This document shows positions 10,853 to 18,608 of a stretch of DNA of 18,608 nt, one piece after another (the stretch's first letter is position 1; every line of letters begins with the position of its first letter). The stretch is from Saccoglossus kowalevskii (lineage: Eukaryota; Hemichordata; Enteropneusta; Harrimaniidae), in assembly GCF_000003605.2 (NCBI RefSeq), contig NW_003113974.1, positions 119,462 to 138,069 of the forward strand, written 5' to 3'. Made by a program: the position numbers and the translations under genes. The notes under the pieces were generated by a model. That model was not told where the DNA came from and did not search any database. It saw only the letters and a program-made list of their open reading frames with translations.

Positions 10853-10923
10853 CTTGTAAAAAAAAAAATATATTTTTAAAAAAATCACTATCATCATTTG
10901 AGCAAGATTGTTTTCATATAAAC

Positions 10924-11264
10924 AGTTACATAATTCACCATAGAAACCAGTGATTTAAAAAACAAATCTTTCTGACAACCAGAATCTATAGTACCTAGAT
11001 TTATCCATCCCGGTGCACAATCTCCATATGGACAAATACTAGTGTTCTTATCACATGCTGCACTGTTTTTAAAATGACAATTATAATTACATAATTCACT
11101 ATAGAAACCAGTGATTTGAATTCAGAATCATTGTATCTAGATTTATTCATCTTGGTGCACAATCTCCATTTGGACAAATACCAGTGTTCTTATCAGATCC
11201 TGCATTGTTTTTACAATGACAGTTACATAATTCAACATAGAAACCATTGATTTGAAATACAAAC
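10924..11264 (-). pseudogene. Two decayed tandem copies of the EGF-3 exon
   Basis: Two head-to-tail copies of the EGF-3 exon with its first ~20 intron bases follow the intact exon, with part of a third unit at about 10924-10975. The nearer copy (about 11110-11260) reads NCHCKNNAGSDKNTGIC but has TGA in place of the conserved Trp after CAP, lacks a cysteine, and has a ~20-base deletion at its end. The farther copy (about 10992-11105) reads CDKNTSIC and GDCAPGWINL but has CHF in place of CHC, and its donor is changed from GTTTGT to ATTTGT. Neither has a good acceptor. They are therefore unlikely to be spliced into the receptor. Confidence 0.75.
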
Positions 11265-11426
11265 CTTGTTGACAATCAGAATGTATAGTATCTAGATTTA
11301 TCCATCCTGGCGCACAATCTCCTTTTAGACAAAAACCAGTGTTCTTATTACAAGCTGCATTGTTTTCACAATGACAATTATAGTTGCACAATTGACCATA
11401 CAATCCATTAGAACAAGAACTCGGAT
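11265..11426 (-). CDS. Exon: EGF-like domain 3
   Basis: This exon of 54 codons follows the acceptor TTTATTTCAG and ends at the donor GTTTGT, phase 1 at both ends. It reads CSNGLYGQLCNYNCHC, then CNKNTGFC, then GDCAPGWINL and closes with SDCQQ. The cysteine pattern and the CAPGW turn fit an EGF/laminin-type repeat. The closing G joins AT of the Ig exon to give Asp, so the protein runs SDCQQD-GSLKFRR into the Ig domain. The donor GTTTGT is weaker than the other donors in this gene. Two degenerate copies follow immediately downstream in the intron, and a longer open frame that reads through the donor into the first of these copies is not the spliced product. Confidence 0.87.
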
Positions 11427-14059
11427 CTGAAATAAAATGTCATTCGTAAGTAGTAAAAATATGTAACTTAATTTTTTAGGCTCAGTGCTCTATATGTTCG
11501 AACTAATTATTAGAACACTCAAGAATGTTTATTAGCATAATGAAATAAAAACTGGTTGCTAAAACATCGTTTTAGACATCAGAGTCACTATTGGTCCTGT
11601 ATTGATTAAGACACCAATTGTCCAACCCATCATGCACGTGCATTCATTAGTTTCTTAGATTGCAGTTGTATGGTGATGATCCTCTTTGAGATGAAGGCAC
11701 TGTAATGATGTCAATCTCTCGTAGTTAACTATTCTTTGTTTTTTTTTATCTCCTTTTCAGTCAGGGTTATTGTTGTTTTGTTTTTGTTTTTGTCATCTGT
11801 TTCTCTGGATGATTTGGTCTTTCTCCATTGTGACGTCACTCGAGTCCTGCGACTTGGGTGTGTATCATTTCTAGATGCCAGCAATTCCAATGTCAGGCAC
11901 ATACATGAAGTACATGTCCCTGATCTTCGCATTTAAAACACTCACCACTAGTTATTTTGTGTATTCAATGTAGCATTTATGGTTGTATGGCATTGATTTT
12001 AATCAACCTTCATTTCTAAGTGGTCTATCCATTTTATTAGTTTCCATTTCACTTTGCCATTCCATGTCTGCCTTCTGGAACCGCCTTTTACTTTGTCGTA
12101 ATCAGTTTCTATCTGCAAGTGAGCCTCATAACATCACGTCTTGTGTTCTACTGTTCTACTTTTAAATGGATTCTCTTGGACTGCAAGCTCTCGTCCTGTT
12201 TACATTGTTGTCCCCTTAATTCTACAGAGCAAAAGCACTAGTCTAATTTTTTCATTAAAATCAAAGACTTGAAAAACTTAACTTAAGAAAGAACTATTGG
12301 AGGTCAGAAGTACAAACAATGAATACTGTTTCATTAATATTTGATGAGTGGTAAGTGGTACTCAAGTTATCTGTGTTGCAATTGGTCAATTTATGCAAAT
12401 CATGTAATTAGTTCAGTGTATATGTACTAAGTTTCATTGTATCTGATGAGTGGTTGAGATATTGGTGGAAAAGTTAAATATTGGCTAATTAATATGCAAA
12501 CTAAATTATAATATACATGAATTTCAACCATAAACTAATCAGGTCTGCGAATTATTCCAGAGCATCTATGTATCATGTTTAATTTCAGTGGAACAGACAC
12601 AGACACACACAGAGATGCACTAACCGCAAAGACTGGTACTGTGTGCTTCGCATGCGGAAGTCGAACAATTTCAAAATGAAAAGTCAATTGAATTTTGGTA
12701 ACTATTTGAAAGATGTAGATTTGGCATGGTCAGTAAAATATGTTTATCCATGGGGTACATACTGGTACATTTTGTCTGCAACTAGTACAGTCCGTTTAGT
12801 GTCTATGTTAGTTCATGAAGTAAGAAAACACATTTTTTGGTTAAATTTGTAAAGTCTGAGACTGCGAGTTATCTAAATATGATGAAAAAAATAAATCGAT
12901 AATGACAACATTGTTTTCTGTGAAGGCATCTCAAAAGCATAGTCCCTCTGTCACTGTGTCAAAACTAAAGACAGCAGTTACGCTACGACCACCATAACAT
13001 TGTCAGCTGACAGTATTGCGATGAAATTAATTGCTGCCATTGTGATATATTACTTTTCGGTGACAAAGTGCAAACATTTCGAATCCCCGGTTAATTAAAA
13101 ATAAATGATTATTTTAGAAAGTACATGAGTAGTAGGCAGTAGGCAGTGAGGAGTTGTCATGCACTATGCGCCGCTATCTTGGTTACCTCAATCAGAATCC
13201 CTCTTGTCATCCAGCATGCATCGCAATATCGCAACGTGCATTATGCTGCCATGGGCGGCTCCTTGGTACAAGGCACTATATTAATAAGGCATCTCCAGAG
13301 GTCAGGGTTCGTTTTTTATAGGCAGTCTCGTCTGCAGTTGAATACATTTTTCCTTGAATAAATGTTTACAGTTACTGTAGTTCCTTCTTTCAGGAGAGTC
13401 CATTTAGTTTGTTTTCTGTTTTGATTTGCGACTCAAGCGTAACAGCTTATCGAAACAAAACAATTTATTCAGAACTCTTTCAGCACTATTTTCACCAGGA
13501 TTTGGAAGAAGAGTGTTGTTTTTTTGGCAAGACACAATGTAAAATGAAGCTTGCTGACAAATAGATCAACACATTTTAGAGACAACTATCTGGTCTTTAC
13601 AAATCAACGTAAAAATAACTGTCAATTCTACAAATAAACATCTTGGAGGGTGTGAACGAGATCGGTTTGAATTGCTGTTTTTATTCAAAATCATGCGGTC
13701 GTCCTGGGATGCACTGTCTATTGTCTAGCCCTTGAAACCGCCAAATTGGGTTTTATTTGAGGTGGTTTGGGTTAACCAAGGTTTATGACCCAAGTATTTG
13801 AATATGAAATATTCCTTTAAATAGCCAGCATGTTTTTAGTTTATTTTTAGCATTATTTATTGTCTTCGTTCAATACTTTCTGAAAGTTTTCATAAATGTT
13901 GTAGCAGTACGTAATTATTATGTTTGTATTTAAATGTTGTTTGTGATTAATATTTGCTATTTTTGGTTCTTTATTTAAGTATCATTTGCTCTTTAACTCT
14001 TAGTATGTGTTTTCATTGTTACTAGCACGATTGTAAAAATAGTTTTTGAATGATAACTT
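11427..14059. other. First part of the 6.1 kb intron between EGF-2 and EGF-3 exons
   Basis: No exon of the receptor is needed here, as the flanking phases agree, and none is seen. Positions 12300-12640 carry dispersed-repeat sequence related to 5475-5610. Plus-strand frames at 11736, 11983, 12643 and 13146 show no domain and no splice or codon support. A short zinc-knuckle-like peptide is noted separately. Confidence 0.5.
11899..11940 (-). pseudogene. Possible gag zinc-knuckle remnant
   Basis: The minus strand reads CFKCEDQGHVLHVC, a perfect CX2CX4HX4C arrangement with the Gly before His usual in retrotransposon gag zinc knuckles. It is closed by a stop two codons later and opened by a stop about eight codons before, so only a fragment of ~22 codons is open. 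No protease or reverse transcriptase was recognised next to it. A chance match cannot be excluded. Confidence 0.25.
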
Positions 14060-15545
14060 CAGTTCGGTATAAATAGCTTATTAGGATGTGTGCTTTGATA
14101 CAAGGCAATAAATGACAGAAACTGAGATGCACATGCTCAATGACTGATTTCATGTTACATTAATCACCCGAGACATCTCTGCCATAGACAATGATTGGTC
14201 TCTCAAAAAGGGAGTGATAACTCAATGTTTAGTTTTCTATCATCTTTTCTTCCAGGGAGAACAATGCTTCGTGACCTGTCCTTTTTAATTTTTCTACAGC
14301 TGATCTGAAACGCCCCATTTAGACTGATAACTAAGCCAAAGCTGCAGTAAATTTGTTCACAGTGTCAAGTTTTTTTCTTTCAAAGAATAAAATTAAAATT
14401 TTTTTAATAGTTTTTTTTTTCCATATTAACTTATTGATTATTGATTGTTGTGTAAATGTCAAATTTATCCAGACAACTTTGCAAACCTGTCTTAGAATTG
14501 ACATGTTGATCAACAACATGGAGAAGGCTGCTATGACTGGTGTTATACAGGAATGGTGGTCATAAATTTGAGGGTCAAAAATATGTGGCAGGTCATTAAC
14601 GAAAAGATTAAAAAAGTGGGGCTTGAATTGCATCCCAGCTTAGCCACTGTAGATGAAGTGTGTGGTAAAGCCGTCCTTAGTTTTAACTTTGTATTTGATA
14701 TTTCGCAGGGAATATTATTTTGTTAAAATTGTAAATTCAGCTATCATGCCAGACGCTTTTTTCATTAAATAAATAAAATGGTACTTTTTATTCATGTCCC
14801 TCGCTTCAGTTTGCTTCAATTTTAAGGCCAGTACATTTGTAGGTAAACGTAAAATACAAGATTTTGAAAAAATATTGAATTATATAATTGAACAAATATG
14901 AAGTTTTGGGTTAATTTGTGTTTTAAAAATGCAGGTCAGTGAAACATGTATAACTTTTATTAGATTTCTTGGCCTTAGATGGAGTGATTTCAGAATGCTT
15001 TCAAGGATTAATTGGGTATTTTTGTAATAATTTAGAGTTGTCTTTTAGCTCTTTGTGAAGTTTAAAATAATCCTCATTAAACCATTTTGTATTAGGTTTT
15101 TTGGATTTAGTTTTTAGCAATATTTTCTGAAGCCAATTACAGAAAAGCCTTGAAGTCTCAAACACCTGCTTCAGTATTATGACTGTAGTTTTTAGTGATT
15201 TCATCACTAAAAAATCTAAAAAGGAGTGGAAATAAAACAAAGTCAGATTTCGGACAATGGGCAATTGTTGAGGATTATTTTTTGTTACAATTCTCATTAT
15301 TGCCTAGATAGATGATGACATAGAAATTGGACAGTGAACTTTAAAATACTGCATTAATTCAAAAATATTTTTCAAGGCGATAGCAAAATCAATGGCACTA
15401 CAACCATTTTGATTGTAGCAGGTTTATTTTCCTATGGAGTCACCTATCACCCCACAATTTTAAATTATGAGGTTGTTTTCTAAGCACAATTCAATTAAAT
15501 TCTTGCACTAGATTCAGGAGTTACAACATAATCATTCCACATATC
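14060..15545 (-). mobile_element. Broken non-LTR retrotransposon (LINE, CR1/L2-like)
   Basis: Fragments of one LINE ORF lie in the correct order on the minus strand. From about 15545 to 15309 there is the C-terminal part of an APE-type endonuclease (LIELCLENNLII, then TCYNQNGCSAIDFAIALKN, then YFKVHCPISM) with two stops and loss of the SDH triad around VHCPI. At 15125-15001 is the endonuclease-RT linker (TKWFNEDYFKLHKELKDNSK). At about 14633-14440 is part of reverse transcriptase (FFNLFVNDLPHIFD, then in a shifted frame GLQSCLDKFDIY). At about 14310-14105 is the post-RT region (FRSAVEKLKRTGHEALFSLE, then PIIVYGRDVSG, then VIEHVHL). The YADD region is not intact and much of the RT is deleted. 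The copy is dead. Confidence 0.8.
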
Positions 15546-17494
15546 ATTGTTTTAGTGCTGGTGAAATGCGTTGTCTCATGATTTTGCTTAGCTATATAAA
15601 AATATCCAATAAGTCTTTCATTGATAGTTCTCTAGAATGTGAGTTGTGACGTTTTCAATAACCGGCCAAGCAATTGCAAACTTTGCGCGTAGTCGTTATT
15701 CGGTTTTGTTGTGCGAGTTACAGAAATTTTCGTTCACTTGACCATGGTTCGTCTGATTCAATTGTAGCTTCGATATTTACTATGATGTTGCGTTTGTGGT
15801 CGAATATTTGGGTAGTACCATGTTTTGAAAGGCTTTGAGAACTGATATGATGTGTTTCGTTCTGTGCCTGCCATTTGCAAGCATTGTTTAATGTTGTACT
15901 AGACCAGTTTCGCCACACCTTTATTTGTTAATATGAATATCATCTCTGCCAAACTCAAGAGCTTGTTGTGATAATAATGATTATGTTATGTTCAGTGGCA
16001 ATTTCAGGGAGCCGTGAGTTGAATGCATAAACCCCCCCCCCCTGTTCAGTAGCTTGCTTTTGCCATGGCAATGTGCTTGTGGCATATTTGACTTTACTGT
16101 TTTCACGATGTCAATAACTTTTCCGAGAGTGTAATCTAGTGATGAGCCATCCTTCAGGTTTTGAGATGAAAAATAACTGCGTTGGCTGTGGTTGAACAGA
16201 CTCCAGTCATGGGAAGCACAGCTTCGTCGAGTGTGGGTATTCGCAGTTTGTCAACCCTAGTGTGAGAAAAATCTTTACTCTAATACATGACACGTAATTG
16301 GATCACCTACAGTCAATTTTTCAATTTCTGTCTCGTATCGGAGGGGTCCCAAGAGGTCAGTATACAGAAGCTGAAATTGTACTGGGTTTGGTGACTTATT
16401 GTTCATTCTTAGTTGAAACATTTTCGTCCATTGCATCATTTTGAACACTCTTGTCACCTAGTTCCTTCGTCCACTTGAATTTTGTTGTTGTCAGCAGAAA
16501 CATTGGAAAAGCGATTAGAAGTGTTGATTCGATGTTTTTTTTATATATTTGGGTAGGCCACACTTTGATGTCTGAACGTGCGTTTTTCACTTGGTTTAAT
16601 AAATGCTTTGTTTTCATATTCTTGAGATGGTGCGTTTCCCTCACATTCTTTTTCATCTGTTGTAGTTAACCATTCATTGTCTCCAAGTTATACGTGTGCT
16701 GTCTTTGTATGATGACTAGTTGAAACCCAGACATATCCACCAAACGGTAGTCGATAACAATTTGTACTGATTGTAAAAAGCCCTCGCAAAAGAGTCAGAC
16801 CTTCATGAACACCAATCGTCTATAAATGATGTCTAACAGTCAGAAGCAAACAGTCCTCTAATATCTCGAACAAGATCTTCTGCTCACAAGATGCAGCATA
16901 ATTCTAATAATTACACAATTACCACGAATGTTATAGCAAATACAAGGCCGAAGTCATGTCTGGTCTACTCATGTCACTCACATGCATTCTCTTTCATGCT
17001 CCACTCCTATTATTCATGATCATAATCTGGTAATTCAATTGGCTAATTCAAACCACAGTCCCTGTGTTCAAACAATCAAATAGGACTACAATGACGTGAC
17101 ACTGCATGCATCATAAATTTTACTTGATCATATGAGATACCAACTAATTATAATTTAGAGTTTCATTTTGGTTACATAGTTCCAGAATTAATGTTTCCTT
17201 GCACATCAAAGAATATTGCTGCAGGCAACTACAACGGAAATGAGTTAGCATACATGTATTACTGAAAACAAAGCATGCTTTCACGATATGGGAAATAGTA
17301 TGAATGCCTCATAATCATGATTGTTTCTTATATTCTTAACGTTCGATCATGGATCATGAATCAGTAATTATCCAGTTTGGCTATTTTTTTAGAATAAACT
17401 AATCGTAATATACCAGTGGTATAATTACACTACTTGAACAGAACACCTATAATGCATTAAACATGAATTGTTGTGATTGAACAATATACCATAC
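15546..17494. other. Last part of the EGF-2/EGF-3 intron
   Basis: Apart from a weak integrase-like peptide, noted separately, no exon or repeat is recognised. There is a run of twelve C at about 16031-16042. Minus-strand frames at 15718-15918 and 16396-16656 look more coding-like than background but show no domain I can name; they could be further retroelement remains. Confidence 0.4.
16275..16457 (-). pseudogene. Possible LTR-retrotransposon integrase remnant
   Basis: The minus frame contains NNKSPNPVQFQLLYTDLLGPL, which resembles the start of the integrase core in Copia-type elements (KPLxLLYTDLxGP, where the Asp is the first catalytic residue). The expected CxxC zinc-binding residues upstream and the following strand (YFxxFIDD) are missing, and the frame stops after 60 codons. 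Other explanations are a chance match or a different transposable element. Confidence 0.3.
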
Positions 17495-17626
17495 TTTTAC
17501 ACTTTCCGCCAGTCCATCCTGCATGACAATCACCAGAACTTCCAATACAAATTCCTTGTTCATTACATCCATTGGTACAGTGACATGTCTGTGTACATCC
17601 AGCTCCATATTTTCCAGGAGGACAAT
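17495..17626 (-). CDS. Exon: EGF-like domain 2
   Basis: This exon of 44 codons is bounded by the acceptor CTTTTACCAG and the donor GTATGG, phase 1 at both ends. The product begins CPPGKYGAGCTQTCHC, continues with NGCNEQGIC and GDCHAGWTGGKC, and has the eight-cysteine laminin/MEGF-type EGF pattern with the usual GWTG turn. Spliced to the preceding exon it continues ...LDCNTD-CPPGKYG without a break, and its last base A with the next AT gives Asn. It corresponds in position to the third EGF repeat of vertebrate Tie proteins. Short open frames of 72-76 codons run past both exon ends and are artefacts of reading into the introns. Confidence 0.87.
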
Positions 17627-17917
17627 CTGGTAAAAGACGACATAACAAGTAAAAGTTGTAGTTAAACACATACACACATGATAAAAAAATTGAAATTCAA
17701 AAATCAGTATTTGGCAAAACTTGGATGTTTCCTACACACGTCAAAGCTAATATTTGATTGAATATTAATTACTGAACCTAAAACCTGAGTTGAAGCAAAT
17801 TTCATTGATTGGAGCCAGGTTTATAAATGTAACTGACACTCGATACCATACATTTGAACCTTACTACATATTGCTAATTTGTTGTGTCTATATGAATTGA
17901 GTTTATCATTTAACTTC
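17627..17917. other. Intron sequence between EGF-1 and EGF-2 exons
   Basis: Plain AT-rich intron between the EGF-2 acceptor and the tandem exon-copy block. Nothing recognised. Confidence 0.5.
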
Positions 17918-18276
17918 CCTGTATGGCAATCTAATCCTGTATATCATGCAAGATATGAACATCCATATGGATCAGAAACACACATCATTGCACTATGACA
18001 ATCATCAGTACTGCTTGGTGTATCTATTCAACTTACCTGTATTGCAATCTTATCCTGTATATGAATGATGCAATACCTGAATATCTATATGGATCAAAAA
18101 CACACATCTCTACACCATGACAACCATTATTACTGTTAGGTGTATTCATTCAACCTACCTGTATTGCAATCTAATCCTCCTTGTGATGCAAGACATGAAC
18201 ATCCATATGGATCAGAAACACACATCATTACACTATGACAACCATTAGTACTGCTAGGTGTATTTATTCAACTTAC
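17918..18276 (-). repeat. Three decayed tandem copies of the 3' half of the EGF-1 exon
   Basis: Units of about 118-122 bases begin at 17918, 18036 and 18158, and the intact exon end at 18276/18277 is a fourth. Each unit comprises the last ~65 bases of the EGF-1 exon, its splice donor and ~50 bases of intron. The copy at 18158 still reads CVSDPYGCSCLASQGGLDCN with donor GTAGGT. The copy at 18036 is frameshifted but keeps donor GTAAGT. The copy at 17918 has a stop, and its donor has become GGAAGT. No acceptor in the right phase precedes any of them, so they are probably not spliced. Confidence 0.75.
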
Positions 18277-18426
18277 CTGTATTGCAATCTAATCCTCCTT
18301 GTGATGCAAGACATGAACATCCATACGGATCAGAAACACAAAAAATCTTTCCTTTACAAGCTGTATCTGTATTTGTACTTGAACATTTGAGCTCACATGA
18401 CTTTCCCCAATAGCCTTGATCACATG
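18277..18426 (-). CDS. Exon: EGF-like domain 1 (Tie second-EGF type)
   Basis: This exon of 50 codons starts after the acceptor TATATTTTAG and ends at the donor GTAAGT; both junctions are phase 1. It reads CDQGYWGKSCELKC near the start, then CKGKIFCVSDPYGCSC, then GGLDCNTG. The spacing FCxxDPYGCSC followed by GLxCN is characteristic of the second EGF-like repeat of Tie receptors, so this exon gives the main family assignment. The domain is extracellular and in Tie proteins forms part of the compact EGF cluster next to the ligand-binding Ig domains. The last base G joins the AT that opens the next exon to make an Asp codon. The downstream intron contains three decayed copies of the 3' half of this exon. 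The exon before it is not visible in the remaining 182 bases of the window. Confidence 0.85.
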
Positions 18427-18608
18427 CTAAAATATAGAAACAGTTGTAGATAAATTGTACAGTGTTTTTTTTTCTGAAAATTTTAGCCATTTCACTTTGA
18501 ATAGGGATCACCCCCAACACTGTTAAAGCTGATTAGTCTGATGAAAAAGTTGCATATTATGTGAATACCTTCAGAAATTAGTAGTAGTGCATGTAGAAGT
18601 GACTGGGG
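18427..18608. other. Intron upstream of EGF-1 exon (partial)
   Basis: The sequence starts with the acceptor tract of the EGF-1 exon and runs to the window edge without a further exon. An open frame extending through this acceptor to 18520 is not part of the mature coding sequence. Confidence 0.6.

Larger units (their letters stand above)
424..18426 (-). other. Tie-like: Tie-like receptor tyrosine kinase gene, ectodomain part (partial, 7 exons seen)
   Basis: Seven minus-strand exons splice together in frame into 464 codons with the domain order EGF-EGF-EGF-Ig-FN3-FN3. This is the order of the Tie1/TEK ectodomain after its first Ig domain; Tie receptors are type I membrane tyrosine kinases whose vertebrate members bind angiopoietins. 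The strongest family marks are FCVSDPYGCSC in the first EGF exon, which matches the Tie second-EGF signature FCLPDPYGCSC, and IGDGPVESYKVYYRE in the first FN3, which resembles FGDGPIKSKKLLYK of TEK. The introns are phase 1, 1, 1, 1, 1 and 0 in transcript order, and every junction is consistent. The start, any signal peptide and first Ig lie beyond 18608; the third FN3, membrane helix and kinase, if present, lie beyond position 1. Ligand and kinase activity cannot be judged. A Tie-like ectodomain without kinase, or another EGF/Ig/FN3 receptor, remains possible. Confidence 0.75.

Noticed and set aside
11143-11403. Continuous minus-strand frame through the EGF-3 donor as a longer exon
   Set aside because: After the donor it reads the decayed EGF copy in the wrong frame; the spliced phase-1 join to the Ig exon is better supported.
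11736-11936. Plus-strand frame with a hydrophobic start as a small secreted protein
   Set aside because: T-rich intron composition produces the hydrophobic run; there is no splice, polyadenylation or homology support.
14353-14565. Plus-strand open frame of 70 codons
   Set aside because: It is the antisense of the LINE reverse transcriptase relic.
17447-17677. Second minus-strand frame over the EGF-2 exon
   Set aside because: A shifted frame of the EGF exon without the cysteine pattern.
1-18608. CRISPR array, bacterial operon, tRNA or rRNA genes
   Set aside because: The repeats found are exon-derived or dispersed animal repeats; no spacer pattern, cloverleaf or rRNA sequence was recognised.

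Overview
This is an intron-rich, AT-rich stretch of an invertebrate animal genome, probably an invertebrate deuterostome such as a lancelet, hemichordate or echinoderm; the species cannot be named from the sequence. The evidence for an animal is small exons bounded by GT/AG splice sites, extracellular animal domains (EGF, Ig, fibronectin III), decayed LINE and DNA-transposon sequence, and pentanucleotide microsatellites. There are no bacterial-type genes, and most open frames in the window are chance.

One gene accounts for all the confident coding sequence. It lies on the minus strand and is cut at both window edges. Seven exons, in transcript order from high to low coordinate, are: EGF (18277-18426), EGF (17495-17626), EGF (11265-11426), Ig (10577-10852), FN3 (9067-9396), first part of a second FN3 (7608-7675), and the rest of that FN3 (424-697). 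They join in frame through six introns, five phase 1 and one phase 0, and give 464 codons without a stop. The order EGF-EGF-EGF-Ig-FN3-FN3, and a Tie-specific EGF signature (FCxxDPYGCSC), match the ectodomain of Tie/TEK (angiopoietin receptor) receptor tyrosine kinases. Any first Ig domain and signal peptide would lie beyond 18608. A third FN3, the membrane segment and the kinase would lie beyond position 1.

The introns hold most of the other structure. A ~3.07 kb element with ~170-190 bp terminal inverted repeats sits at 1055-4120, inside the intron that splits FN3-2. A ~120-140 bp tandem repeat lies at about 6310-6870, and inverted copies of another repeat lie at about 6957-7083 and 8632-8895. 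A (TATTC)n LINE-like tail lies just upstream of the FN3-1 acceptor. The large intron 11427-17494 carries a broken LINE on the minus strand (about 14060-15545) with recognisable endonuclease, linker and reverse transcriptase pieces, plus weaker hints of LTR-retroelement relics.

The most unusual local feature is that two EGF exons have each spawned decayed tandem copies in the intron immediately downstream: two copies of EGF-3 at about 10924-11264, and three partial, donor-bearing copies of EGF-1 at about 17918-18276. This looks like repeated exon duplication followed by decay in the receptor's EGF region.
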